Origin: Teratosphaeria epicoccoides
Taxonomy: Eukaryota > Ascomycota > Dothideomycetes > Mycosphaerellales > Teratosphaeriaceae
Length of the DNA stretch: 29,644 bases
Assembly: GCA_021401465.1 (NCBI GenBank)
Contig: JADDMT010000234.1
Coordinates: 1-29,644, forward strand
Reading direction: 5' to 3'
In this document: one piece after another, positions 20,901 to 29,644 of the stretch
Layout: each line of letters opens with the position of its first letter
Numbering within the stretch: the stretch's first letter is position 1
Position numbers and translations under genes: made by a program
Notes under the pieces: generated by a model
Seen by the model: the letters and a program-made list of their open reading frames with translations, nothing else
The model's database searches: none
What the model was told of the DNA's origin: nothing

Positions 20901-21508
20901 AGCTCTAGGTCTAGGAGTACGAAGTGCCGCTAGTTACAGACGAGACTGCTAGCGTTAATAGACAAATCGACCTAGTCGTCGCCTTCGAGGGCTAGCTGCC
21001 TGCTCGCCTGTTGTATGTCGTAACCTTCCGAGACAAGAAATCGCGCGTCATAGTAGACAGCTATAACTACATAATACTAGTACATAATAAACGTCCGACC
21101 TACACAGGTGTGTTTATAGACCTGTTCTGGCCGAAAGATCCGGCCGGAAGAGCAGACGATGTTCATGGCATGACAGTAATTACAGCGATGCGTTCTAGCC
21201 TATAGGAAGGTACTCTGCAAGGTCGCTGCATCTACGGGCTTACTAGCGTCTACTATAGTATCTACGTTATGCTAACAGACGAATATAACACCTCCGGCTA
21301 ATGTGACATGTACATTAACAACACTGCTGACTTTGAGACCTACAACTTCATATATAATGCGGACTTAGAGGAACAAGAGTCTAGGGTAGCAACTAAACAC
21401 AAGCTACATCGCCTAAATATAGCTAAGGAGCGCGATATTGCGGCTACTAGCAAGGAAGGGCCGCTATCGCTTAAGCGTGGCGTCGCTAGCAGCTCTACTC
21501 AGGACTAA
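17998..21508 (+). pseudogene. Plavaka-type DDE transposase, inactivated by stop codons
   Basis: The frame opens at ATG 17998 (MAAKFQHFINQ), with an acidic N-terminal region to 18504. A likely 94-nt intron (18505-18598) joins it to a second exon that stays in one frame to 21508, for about 1138 residues. Plavaka hallmarks in order: a helical N-domain (SSNAIDRLFKN, EDVIRFLIGHKGFRNDLVYA); NKTQVT..GD...VYLTISNLPRSVR (19103-19180), where the first Asp of the usual SDKTqvT is Asn (GAC to AAC); ADSETRRCF then SDYxEQVMITGVKN; HFNFPKFHALTYYVDMIRLFG (about 20221-20283) with NT...FEHKHVKYVKK, the usual NTe..ErLHid position; and a C-terminal part with DLVVAFEG and LLYVVTFRDKKSR. Dozens of TAG, TAA and TGA codons and the Asp change make it inactive. 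The enzyme would cut and paste the element. The family call is firm; superfamily relations are from general knowledge. Confidence 0.85.
18505..18598 (+). other. Likely intron in transposase gene
   Basis: Donor GTAGGT, branch TCTAAC, acceptor CAG, 94 nt. Removal joins the phase-0 frame ending KQTPFG to the frame TDKELNEQGY (TAG read as Gln), restoring continuity between exon 1 and the conserved domain. A frameshift is the alternative. Confidence 0.5.
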
Positions 21509-21970
21509 TTAAGGAGAAACAAACGCAAACGATCGTGACATGCGTAACGAATGCTATACTAGTAAGCTCGATAAAGGTAGCACGCTACAAGGAGGGCTCC
21601 TAGCACGTAGTTCTTCTAGCTAGCGCTAGTAGACTTGACGACTTAGCCACTTAGCTGACCCGTGCTATAGTTAAACATGATGCTAATCAGGGTAGGCGAC
21701 ACGATGACTCCTTCGTAGATCTTGTTACGAAGCTCGGCTAGGAGCTAGAAACATAACTAGTTAGCATATGTATGTATAATTAGTTAGAATCGCGGCTACT
21801 AACCTTAAGAAAGGGAAACTCGTGTTTAGCGATAACGGCTGCGAGCTTCTTTTCGACAGCAGGCATGTCGCCAAGAGGTAGATACTTAGTAAGTTCTCAA
21901 GAAAGTCATGAATTGCCGCCTGCTACGGCTAGAAGCAGGTCTTCTACCTACGTGCATAACTACTTATTAG
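21509..21970. other. Convergent 3' region between transposase and gene 4
   Basis: About 460 bp between two facing genes. On the minus strand a short coding-like stretch (DMPAVEKKLAAVIAKHEF, near 21815-21866) lies in a different frame from gene 4. It may be a further exon of gene 4. No donor/acceptor pair is convincing. Confidence 0.4.
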
Positions 21971-23265
21971 TCATGCCGCAGGATTAGCAGTTAGTGCTAC
22001 TAGCCGAAAGTCTCTTATCGCATGCACATCTCTCTACTAGCTAGCGTCTAGGCAGCTAGCTAGCTTATCTACCTCGTACATTTACTGCCCTTTCTGTAGA
22101 GCCTTCGCTACCTGTCGTTCTAGCGTACGTCTCTCTGTGCGCGACAATTCCTGTTTGACTTGATTAAGAGATATCGTAACTATAGGCTTAATAAGGAGAG
22201 TGTATAAGAGCTCGACCTAGAAACCCCTCTGCCTAGGAGTAGTACTACTAATCTTGCTATTAAGCTATTCACGCCGCGCCATGTTAACTTTGACCTCTAA
22301 CGCCGCGGTTAGATAGCTGACACAGGTTCTTGCTCGCTCGACGAATAAGCCGTAGAGAGCAGTTAACTAATCTGTTAGGTAGTAGGTCAGAAAGTCTGCG
22401 TAGAGGGACACCTTACTTGCTACACTAGGCTTGGCGAAGAAAGCAAGCATAGATCTCCGCGCCCTCGCTAATTCGTCCTAGCTAGCGATCATGGTATACT
22501 ACGTGATTAGACAGTCAAAGCTAGGACTTAGTAGGGCGGGGTGCTAAACATTCTGAATGCGCGATAGCAACAAGGCCTAGTCTCTTATAGTGTACTCTCG
22601 ATAGGCCATAGAAGTAGCCTCGCTTAGTCGGTGCAAGATTAGCTGCTAGCTAGGAGCAGGCTCCTTCTAATCCAAGATCAGCTAGCCGTTGTTACTAACT
22701 AGCTCGCGTAGCTAGCGGATTAGCCCTGAATAGACCTATGGCTCGAATATCTCTAGCACGCCCTTTGCAAATACTATCTAAAAGCTGTTAGGGCATCTAG
22801 CAGCCTGCTTGATGCTAGCTGTAGGGGTACGACCGAGCCTTGCCTAGATGAAGCGCTACGAGTCCACGCTTCCCTAGTAGTCCCGCATAGTACTAAAGAT
22901 TAGTTAGTAACAGTATTACCTCTAAGGCCTAGCTATAACACATACTACTAGCTCTTATCTAGCATCTTAGCACAGAAGTCTAGGAAGTATACACTATCTA
23001 GCGCAGCTAGCTTTGCACTCGCTAGGAGCCTAATCAGGCTACCGCTACATGCGACATTAAGCACCTTATGCCTAGCTTAATGCTCTACCTAAGGGGCGTA
23101 GTTAACAAGATCCTCGTAGGCATCGAAGTCCGGATATGCCTTCTGTAGCGCGACGGCGGCTTCTGATGCCTAGACGGTATCGCGGACGTAGTCGGCCGCG
23201 AACTTAGCGTGCTTAGAACCTACACCGATCGCTAGCTCTAGGTCTAGGGTCGGATTTGTCGACAT
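21971..23265 (-). pseudogene. Gene 4: unrecognised two-exon protein, about 413 aa
   Basis: ATG at 23265 opens MSTNPTLDLELAIGVGSKHA. Exon 1 is 320 nt and exon 2 is 922 nt, joined across a 53-nt intron with textbook GTATGT, ACTAAC and TTTAG signals. Together they give 414 codons ending in TGA at 21971. In-frame stops are almost all TAG at expected Gln codons. The protein looks mostly helical, with ASEAAVALQKAYPDFDAYED near the N-terminus, LEIFEP..YSGLIR and LVSNNG..ILD..EPAPS in the middle, RRSMLAFFAKPSVASKVSLY, and a coiled-coil-like C-terminus (KQELSRTERRTLERQVAKAL). I recognise no family. It faces the transposase tail to tail inside element B, so it may be a second transposition protein comparable in position to TnpA-like partners in CACTA elements. 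That is inference only. The in-frame end may be further downstream. Confidence 0.55.
22893..22945 (-). other. Intron of gene 4
   Basis: 53 nt on the minus strand: GTATGT at 22945, TTACTAAC branch, TTTAG ending at 22893. Splicing joins the reading frame exactly (phase 2). All three fungal consensus elements survive despite the heavy mutation around them. Confidence 0.65.
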
Positions 23266-23696
23266 AGTAGGTTTAGATTCTACTAGCGCGTCAGTTTATA
23301 GTCTTGTCATACGAGCATATAATGCTTACATGCTATAGTGTTGTTAGTATGCTAGTATCTGTATAGATGCTAAAGAAGAAGCCGAGTACTAGATAAAGTA
23401 GTTGTTTAAAAGAAAGAAGTTTAGAGTACTAAGCTTCTTTTGTATTTTAGTAGCTGTAGGTTATGTGCTCTACATAGTTGCTAACTATACACGTTGCATC
23501 GTCACATTATTAGCTTCTGCCTGAAAAATGACTAGAGTTAGAAGGCACATAACGCTACTACCTGAAAAATAGCCAGAAACGGAAGGCACGCGACACTGTC
23601 ACAGATTCGGTTAAATATCACACACTACTGCCTAGGCACATGACTAAATGAAGAAGGCATGATATCAGGCGATTCTGCCTTAAAAGGCAGTAAAAA
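23266..23696. repeat. Gene-4 upstream region with degenerate ~41-bp tandem repeats
   Basis: No gene. From about 23517 there are units beginning CCTGAAAAAT and ending GGAAGGCAC or GAAGGCAC, spaced about 41 bp (23521, 23562), with further degenerate forms to about 23670. A short hairpin GCCTTAAAAGGC follows at 23678-23689. These could be subterminal repeats of element B or promoter elements of gene 4. Confidence 0.4.
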
Positions 23697-24483
23697 ATGA
23701 TCCTTATAGTTACGACCTACGGACCTTATCTACTACTATACGGAGGCATTAGGAATAGTAGCAACTACGACATAGTCACACTAACGCTAGCTTGATAGCA
23801 GCATGTGTACTCGGCAGACATAGCTGCATGGGATAGATGTCGCCATGTTTGCTGCTTCTTTGTTAAGAGCGATAACTACCTGTATGTAGCACATAGCGGC
23901 ACGTAGCATCTAACTAATCTAGACGGCAGTTACGAGGGCCTCATGTACGCTAGCTAGGCGGTAGCACGTGCACTTAGCAGCAAGAGATATCTATATCTAC
24001 TACTACTCTTCTACTTTAACTCTTTACTAATTACATTAACTAACTTTAAAGACTTGCCTAATACACACAAGTAGTAGTAACATCAATTAACCCTCTATCT
24101 TACTATTTAAGACAATAGCTAGCATAGTCGCTTAATACGCTAATTGTGGCATTGACAGCCTACTCAAGATATGCCTATGTCAGGTAGTAGCCTACTACAG
24201 CAAGAATTGCCAGATAATCGACTAGCACGACAACTACAAGGACAGCTACACTAGGTGGCTAACCTGGAATAGGAATGAGTATGCAGTTAACCCTGAGATA
24301 TAACGACTAGTTACTAACTTCATGTTTACTAGACACGTCAAAATCCTGCCGTTTAAGAAGATCTTTGAAGGGGAGGAAGGACATAGCGAGTCACGTGACA
24401 AGGGAGCGGGCTAACAGTGTACTACCCCTAATCACGAACAAGGTGTTCAGAGTGCTACTTACTAGACCGCTAGGTGCACATGA
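23697..24483 (+). pseudogene. Unrecognised plus-strand ORF pair
   Basis: ATG at 23697 opens MILIVTTYGPYLLLYGGIRN and runs about 124 codons with a few RIP-type stops to a triple stop at 24072-24080. It contains a Cys-rich piece (AAWDRCRHVCCFFVKSDNYL) and a hydrophobic C-terminal helix (YLYLLLLFYFNSLLITL). A second frame from 24124 to 24483 reads AQYANCGIDSLLKICLCQ, SYTRWLTWNRNEYAVNPEI and MFTRHVKILPFKKIFEGEEG. An intron at 24071-24122 would join them in phase, but its donor (GTAGTA) and branch site are weak. I recognise no family. It could be a fifth gene of element B or belong to another insertion. Confidence 0.35.
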
Positions 24484-24521
24484 GCTTTTCTTTAGCGGGC
24501 TAATCGTCGTCAGTTACAATA

Positions 24522-24560
24522 GGACCCCTAACGCCCCTTAGATGAGTTTTAGGGGGGTCC
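24522..24560. repeat. GGACCCCTAA...TTAGGGGGGTCC hairpin
   Basis: Inverted arms at 24522-24531 and 24549-24560 around a 17-nt loop; the right arm has two extra G. It lies just downstream of the unrecognised ORF pair. It could be a terminator-like structure or an element end. Confidence 0.45.
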
Positions 24561-24634
24561 GTGTGTTTAGGAGCAAAAGGAATAGGAAGGTCGTCTTTAT
24601 TGTAATGAAGACAGAAGACGCTAATTAGTCAGGC

Positions 24635-25095
24635 TAAAAGAAGGTCAATGTCGAGGGAACTAGCAAACTACATGCGACGATACCTAAGGAGACTACTAGT
24701 TGTAGCTTACCTTTACTTGCATCAGAAGATTGTCTAAGAAATTGTACTGTTTAGGGTAGAGTTTACGCCCTAAGGAGGCTACTTTACCTACGAGGGTATC
24801 TAGGTTCTACAAACGTTACGACTCTAGGTCGACTATTTGAAAATAGAGTACGCAAGAAACGCGCAGGAACAACGAGGCTAAGAGCAAGTACTACCTCTTA
24901 GCCCGGTTAGCGGTAACGCTCGAAGAAGAGTAAGCTAACACCGCACGATCCCCGAATTAGTCCGTGAAAACAGCTATTCGGGAAACGACGAGGTCCGCCG
25001 GAATTAGACCTACAGACAGACTAGACAGGGCTATAACGATGTGCCGTAGTTAGCGCCAGATACGCGGACAACCTTAGAGTATAGGTACACATTAA
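24635..25095 (+). pseudogene. Gypsy Gag C-terminus to protease start, plus-strand fragment
   Basis: This is the reverse complement of about 29046-29500, with landmarks TACATGCGA, CAACCTTAGAGTATAGG and GGCTATAACGAT in both. It is therefore a fragment of the same gypsy family lying in the opposite orientation to the element at 25096-29518. The frame near the end reads AVVSARYADNLRVQVHI, just before the protease active-site region. It is cut at ATTAA (25095) by insertion of the LTR at 25096. The left limit is approximate because the comparison copy is itself truncated at 29519. Confidence 0.7.
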
Positions 25096-25578
25096 TGTCA
25101 GAAGGGTAGGTAATAATAGCAGGAAGGGGATTAGGTGTTAGACTTACAGAGTAGTGAAGAATATTAACAAAGGCAATTAACCTTGTACTAACTATCCCCC
25201 CTAGAGGAGAAGATTATAATTAAGCACGAAGCTCCTAACTACCTGTCCTGAAGCCATCCCTATATACTAGAGAGACAGGGCAGCTCTGTTAGATCTGTTA
25301 ACAGACTTATTAGACCTATGTCTGTAGATCTATAGACTAACCCTATAGATCCTAGGGTCTGTTCTTACATGACAGATCCCTTCTCCCTATAGGCCTATAG
25401 ATCTGTAGACTAACCCTCTAGATCTAGGTGTCTGTCCTTACGTGACAGACCCTCTCTTCTATGCCTACGTTATAACTCATAGTACTATAACTTATAACAC
25501 TATAACTTATAGCACTCATGACTACTATGACTCAGGCTATAGTACTCGTGACTTATAGCACTCATGACACTTATGACA
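25096..25578 (-). mobile_element. G1 gypsy LTR (3' LTR of the minus-strand element)
   Basis: 483 bp, beginning TGTCAGAAG (one base from TGTCATAAG) and ending CTTATGACA. It is more diverged from the 10552 and 29519 LTRs than those are from each other. The interior that follows matches 11023-12144. The five bases before it (ATTAA) may be the target duplication. Confidence 0.85.
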
Positions 25579-25833
25579 CTATCCCCCTCTTAGCCTAGCT
25601 CGTCCCTAAGCTACCTTATTAGTACGGGGTTTCTCTTACTCTTTCTTTGTGTAGTAATGTCTTCTCTTTCTACATTACTACCTTGTATCATCCTAGACAC
25701 TAACGCCCCTTTAACGCAGAAACGTAAACGCCGCGCGAATCGAATCTATCGTTAGGGCTAGGACAGCATAAAGTCCTATACTTAGTGTCAAGAGTTAAAG
25801 CTTGTTTGTCGAGTGTACATTTCCTTAGTAAAA

Positions 25834-26295
25834 TGTTTGTAGTGTTACTTTAGCAACTGTCGAAGTTATAATGCGAAGGTAACAGAGGTCAAATAGAAGA
25901 AGTTAGGTAATTAGCGGAAAAGACTAATTGCTAATCTCGATCGTGCGAAGGCGGCCCTAGCCAAGGCTTCGCAGAAGATAATAGAGGCGCATGTAAAGGA
26001 GATGCGTCTTCAGAAACAGTTAGACGTAGTTAACTATGAAGTCGAGGATAGTCGCGCTCTTAAGGAGCGTGAGATTAGGGAAGACGAGGCTAAAGAGTAG
26101 GCTCTTTAGCAGGCTAGGTTTCTTCTTAACCTAGATCCCTCGACTAGTCTTGCTCTTAGTCCTACGACATAGAGCGTAATAGAAGGTTTCGCTAACGCGT
26201 CGTATTAGGGTTTCCTGGATAGCGTAGTAGCCGAGCCTATTAATAGCGTCCCGTAGGAGCCTAGTCATGGCTTATAACCTTCTTCCTAGGTTCGT
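25834..26295 (+). pseudogene. Antisense coiled-coil ORF at gypsy 3' end (copy 2)
   Basis: Collinear with 11280-11760: the same cysteine cluster and charged helix (EDSRALKEREIREDEAKE), but with more stops, for example two TAG where copy 1 has CAG. It lies opposite the 3' end of pol. Confidence 0.45.
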
Positions 26296-26299
26296 TTTT

Positions 26300-29060
26300 T
26301 GCTTAAAGCTCCGTACCTTCTACTAACAGTTTCGTAGGTGTTTAAGGGGTTCATAGGTGTTTTCGGTACTCCTGTATCCTTCCCATTTTACTAAGTACTC
26401 TCGCTGTCCGTCTACCTAGTAAGTGTTAACGATCTTCTTAACAGTATACTCTAGTTCTTCTACTTTAGGGTTAAGTAGTAAGGGTTCTGTTTGCAGCGTA
26501 GTGTCTAGCGCTACTTGTTCTAGCAGAGAGACATAGAACACAGGATGTATTCTTATCTGCTTAAGTAGCTGTAACTTAAAATTGACTAGTCCTTTCTTAG
26601 CCTTGATCCGGAATAGTCCTAGTTTTATAGCGTCTAGTTTTTTACTCGGCTTATCTAATTTGATGTGACAGTAGAGGAGATATACCTTGTCCCCCTCCTT
26701 TAGAATTAGTCCCTTAATTCTCTTACGATTCGCGTACTATGCTATGTTCTGCTAATAGAACTACAGGTCGAGTCGTGCTTCTGTTTGTAGTCAGCGTAGG
26801 TATTCTACTCGCCTGAGTGCTACTAGGTTTTAATCCTTAGCTAAGACGTCTAGAATGTCTTCTATGGCTAATCCGTACGCTATCTGAAATAGCGAGAGTC
26901 CTGTCGACTCTGCTAGCGTGCTATTATACGCGAGTTATGCTATTAGCAACAACTCTACCTAGTTGTTCTAGTCCCTATTCACATAGGATCAAAGGTACTA
27001 TTCTAACGTCTGATTTAGACGTTCTGTCTGTCTATCCGTCTAAGGGTAGAAGGAAGTACTTAGTCGATATTTGACCTAGAATTGTCTCATTAGGGCCTTC
27101 TAGAAGTTAGAGGTAAACACGGATCCTCGGTCTGTTACTAGGTCTCGTAGCATACTATGTAATGCTACTACCTACTTAATAAAGACATGCGCGATATCTT
27201 CTGTCTTAAAGTCTTCGCGGTATAGGATAAACTTCCTAAACTTAGTAAATTAGTCGACTACTACTATGACTCTATCAGACTTGTCGTCAGTTTAACTCTT
27301 TCGTCGTCATGAAGTATCGCAGGTTCTCATAGTTAGTGTAGACTGTAACCTAGTGCTTAGAACCTTCTAAGTAGACTCGCTACGCCTTGTAGGCGTCTAC
27401 TATGGCTAGAAGTTCTTTGTCGTACATGTCGTAACGAAGTTTAGGTCTAGACAGCTTTCTCGAGTAATAGGCGACTAACTGTAGTCGTCTACTTAGTCCT
27501 GGTTGACTTAAGCATACCCTAAGCGCTACGTTAGAGGCATCTGTTTCGACTGTGATAGGCTTATTAGGGTCGAATATAAGCAAGATTAGCTAATCTGTGA
27601 ATTGTTACTTGAATTCCTCGAAGGCATTCCGTTAGGCGTTGTCCTACACGAATAGTATATCCTTCATGGTAAGGGTCGTAGGTAGTGCCGTAATCTTCGA
27701 ATAGTTTGTAACGAATCTTCGGTAGAAGTTAGCAAACCTAAGGAAGGACTATACTTCCTTAACATTAGTTAGCGTAAGCTACTCTTTTACGACTTTAACC
27801 CTCTTAGCGTCTATCTTGATTCCGTTCTAGGCTACTACGTAGATAAGGAATTAGACTTCTTGCTTATGAAACTCGCTCTTCTAAGGCTTAACCTTTAGCC
27901 TATAATCCTAGAGTTTCTAAAGTACCTTGCGTACGTAAGTCCTATGTTCTTCGATTATTCGTAAGTAGACAAGGATGTCATCTAAGTATACAACTATAAA
28001 GACATTAAGGTACTCTTGTAGCACATTGTTAATAAATGCCTACTATGTAGCTAGGGCGTTTGTTAACCTAAATAGCATGACTATATACTCGTAGTGTCTA
28101 AACCTAGTTCTAAACGCAGTCTTCTATTCTTCGCCTTCCTTAATTCAAATTCGATTATACGCTCCTAGTATGTCGAACTTCAAGAACTATACTACTCCTT
28201 ATAGGCGATCCTGTAACTCTGAGAGCAAAGGAAGCAGATAACTGTTCTTTATCATAATGTCGTTTAATCTACAATAATCTACGTAAAGTCGCTAGTTGTC
28301 TTCCCCCTTAGGGACAAACAGGATCAGATACCCTGCTAGTAACTATGATTCGCGGATAAAGCCCTTCTAGAGGTTGTCTTCTAGGTATTTCCGGAGAATC
28401 TCTAGCTTTGCTACTAATAATAGGCAAACTAGTTGCTTCGTTAGCGTCCTGCCTAGGAGTAAGGGTATCCGGTAGTCCTACTCCTAGTGTTCTAGCAGAG
28501 CCTCTTAGTCGGGTTCTTCCTTAAAAAGGGCAGCAAATTCCTTATATTCATTAGGAACCATAAACTCGACTTTGACTTTAGCTTACGTTGCTTTAACCTA
28601 TAGGACGTGCACTTCCTGTTCTAGATCCTTGATAGTAGCGACTATCTCGTTTAAAGTCATAGCACATATTTCGATCTTGCCTAGTACGTCGTGTACTATA
28701 GGTAGAGGTATCGATCTTAAGAGTTCTAGGAACTAGAACCTCTCGTTCTTCTAGTCGAGGTAGAGGTTAGCGTTTCTTAGCCATAGTAACCCTAGCACTA
28801 CATCCGAGCTAGGCGACTCTGTGATGTCAAACTAGATTATCTCTTAGTAGCGTCCTATCTGTAGAGGCATCATCTTAGTCTCCTTGTTAACTATTCCTTA
28901 GTTGTACATAACCGGCTTTCTATTAATCGCTTATAGCGAGAAAGCATTCGTCTTTACCTGTAGCCTAATCCTAGCTGTCCTAGCGAACTTAGGCGTCATG
29001 AAGATTCTAGTGCATCCTGAATCTATTAAGGCCTAGGCTAGCGTCTCGTTAATGTGTACC
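26300..29060 (-). pseudogene. Gypsy Pol polyprotein: protease, RT, RNase H, integrase, chromodomain
   Basis: Read through RIP stops on the minus strand. Protease: ALIDSGCTRIFMTPKFA (about 28990-29050) and the LLWL-type end. Reverse transcriptase (about 27850-28430): GFIRES, GYLILFVPKGED, DYRxLNDI, KTAFRTRFRHYEY and the catalytic VYLDDILVY (about 27971-27995). Thumb and connection: SFLRFANFYRRFVTNYSKIT. RNase H: ETDASNVALRVCLSQPG, YYSRKLS and YDMYDKELLAIVDAYKA (stop-free from 27583 to 27380), then VYTNYENLRYF, where the usual Asp of YTDH is Asn. Integrase core: VTDRGSVFTSNF and STSFYP.TDRQTERLNQTLE. The GPY/F-like module and chromodomain REYLVKWEGYRS (about 26325-26455) follow. About 200 residues, including the integrase zinc-binding HHCC region, are missing at about 27285, so the RNase H frame jumps straight to DRVIVVVD. 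The element is non-functional. Confidence 0.88.
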
Positions 29061-29518
29061 TATACTCTGAGGTTGTCCGCGTATCTAGCGCTAACTACGG
29101 CATATCGTTATAGCCCTATCTAGTCTGTCTGTAGGTCTAATTCTAGCGGACCTCGTTGTTTCCTGAATAACTGTCTTTACGGACTAGTTTAGGGATTGTA
29201 TAGTCTTAGCTTATTCTTCTTCGAGCGTTACTACTAACTAGCCTAAGAGGTTATACTTGCTCTTAGCCTTGTTGTTCCTGCGCGTTTCTTGCGTACTCTA
29301 TCTTTAAGTAGCTAACCTAGAGTTGTAGCGCTTATAGAACCTAGATACCTTCGTAGGTAAGGTAGCCTCCTTAGGGCGTAAACTCTACCCCGAACAGTAC
29401 AATTTCTTGGATAATCTTCTGATGCAAGTAAGGACAAGCTACTACTAGTAGTCTCCTTAGGTGTCATCGCATGTAGTCGGCTAGTTCGTTATACTCGAGC
29501 TAGTTGACATGTTGTACT
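29061..29518 (-). pseudogene. Gypsy Gag C-terminal region, truncated at 29519
   Basis: Reverse-complement partner of 24635-25095. The frame leading into the protease is charged and Gln-rich with no intact open stretch. A canonical CCHC knuckle is not legible in any frame, either through mutation or because it lies beyond the break. The upstream part of Gag is cut off by the LTR inserted at 29519. Confidence 0.55.
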
Positions 29519-29644
29519 TGTCATAAGGGTAGGTGCCGATAGCAGGAAGGTGACTAGGTGTTAGACTCGGGAGCTGTGAAGAATATCGACAATGGCAGTT
29601 AACCTTGTAACTGACTCTCCTCTAAGCAAGAGAGGATTAAATTG
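29519..29644. mobile_element. G1 gypsy LTR, left part, runs off the window
   Basis: It starts with a perfect TGTCATAAG and matches 10552-10675 closely (GGGTAGGTGCCGATAGCAGG). It is inserted within the Gag region of the minus-strand gypsy element, so it belongs to a later insertion or a solo LTR and is not that element's own 5' LTR. The preceding five bases are GTACT. Confidence 0.8.

Larger units (their letters stand above)
12145..23696 (+). mobile_element. Element B: large Plavaka-type transposon with cargo genes
   Basis: It starts at GTCTCGAAAA inside a gypsy integrase frame. Bases 12145-17993 are collinear with element A, and the sequence then continues without a visible break into a transposase whose ATG is at 17998. 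The order is gene 1 (minus), helicase-like gene (plus), transposase (plus), gene 4 (minus). The right end is not defined: no inverted copy of the left terminal sequence is visible in the window, so 23696 is only a working limit before the next ORF. That the transposase belongs to the same element as the A/B block is an inference from contiguity and shared promoter motifs. Confidence 0.55.
25579..29518 (-). mobile_element. G1 gypsy (chromovirus-type) element interior, minus strand
   Basis: Interior of a Ty3/gypsy element with gag at the right and the LTR at the left. In transcription order it has Gag C-terminus, protease, reverse transcriptase, RNase H, integrase core, integrase C-terminus and chromodomain. 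It is interrupted at 29519 by another LTR, so its Gag N-terminus and own 5' LTR lie outside the window. The distance between LTRs is therefore shorter than a full element. Confidence 0.85.

Noticed and set aside
21785..21915. Minus-strand stretch possibly from a hAT transposase
   Set aside because: Only a short resemblance in one frame, with no catalytic or dimerisation motif; kept only as a possible extra exon of gene 4.
23517..23700. Possible CRISPR-like repeat spacing
   Set aside because: Units are degenerate, few and contiguous, without unique spacers, and the context is a fungal transposon.
23697..24077. Membrane-protein gene or host gene
   Set aside because: A single hydrophobic helix and several in-frame stops in a transposon nest do not support an active host gene.

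Overview
The window is a nest of mutated transposable elements, most likely from a filamentous ascomycete (Pezizomycotina) accessory region. I see no host housekeeping gene, rRNA, tRNA or CRISPR array. Every long reading frame carries many in-frame TAG stops where glutamine (CAG) is expected, with fewer TAA and TGA. This is the mark of repeat-induced point mutation (RIP) or a similar repeat-directed C-to-T process. All genes below are therefore relics read through their stops. The residual introns (GTATGT or GTAAGT, ACTAAC, TAG) and the chromodomain Ty3/gypsy elements fit a fungus. The species cannot be named from the sequence.

Layout, left to right. (i) 1-238: right part of a gypsy LTR (family G1). 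(ii) 587-936 and 2824-3203: two copies of a second LTR-like repeat. Between them lie a foldback element (999-2079) and a possible Gag relic (2379-2823). (iii) 3461-4030: a gypsy Gag relic cut off by element A. (iv) 4030-10551: element A. It holds a long unrecognised minus-strand gene (gene 1) and a divergent SNF2-helicase-like gene, and is cut by a G1 LTR. (v) 10552-12144: that LTR (10552-11022) and the 3' end of its minus-strand gypsy element, cut by element B. (vi) 12145 to at least 23265: element B. It repeats everything in A and continues into a Plavaka-type DDE transposase (17998-21508) and a convergent two-exon gene (gene 4, 23265-21971). (vii) 23266-24634: degenerate repeats and an unrecognised plus-strand ORF pair. 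(viii) 24635-25095: plus-strand gypsy Gag/protease fragment, interrupted by (ix) a G1 gypsy element on the minus strand (25096-29518). That element is itself interrupted at 29519 by another G1 LTR running off the window.

The most interesting object is the large composite DNA transposon seen as copies A and B. It appears to be an element of at least 11 kb coding for a Plavaka transposase, an SNF2-like ATPase and two unrecognised proteins. A 17-nt hairpin motif (GCTAGTA-GTA-TACTAGC) and CCGCTAGTA half-sites recur at its left end, in a gene-1 intron, in the gene 1/helicase intergenic region and upstream of the transposase. This resembles the repeated binding sites of CACTA-type elements. All functions here are inferred from motifs read by eye, with no database search.
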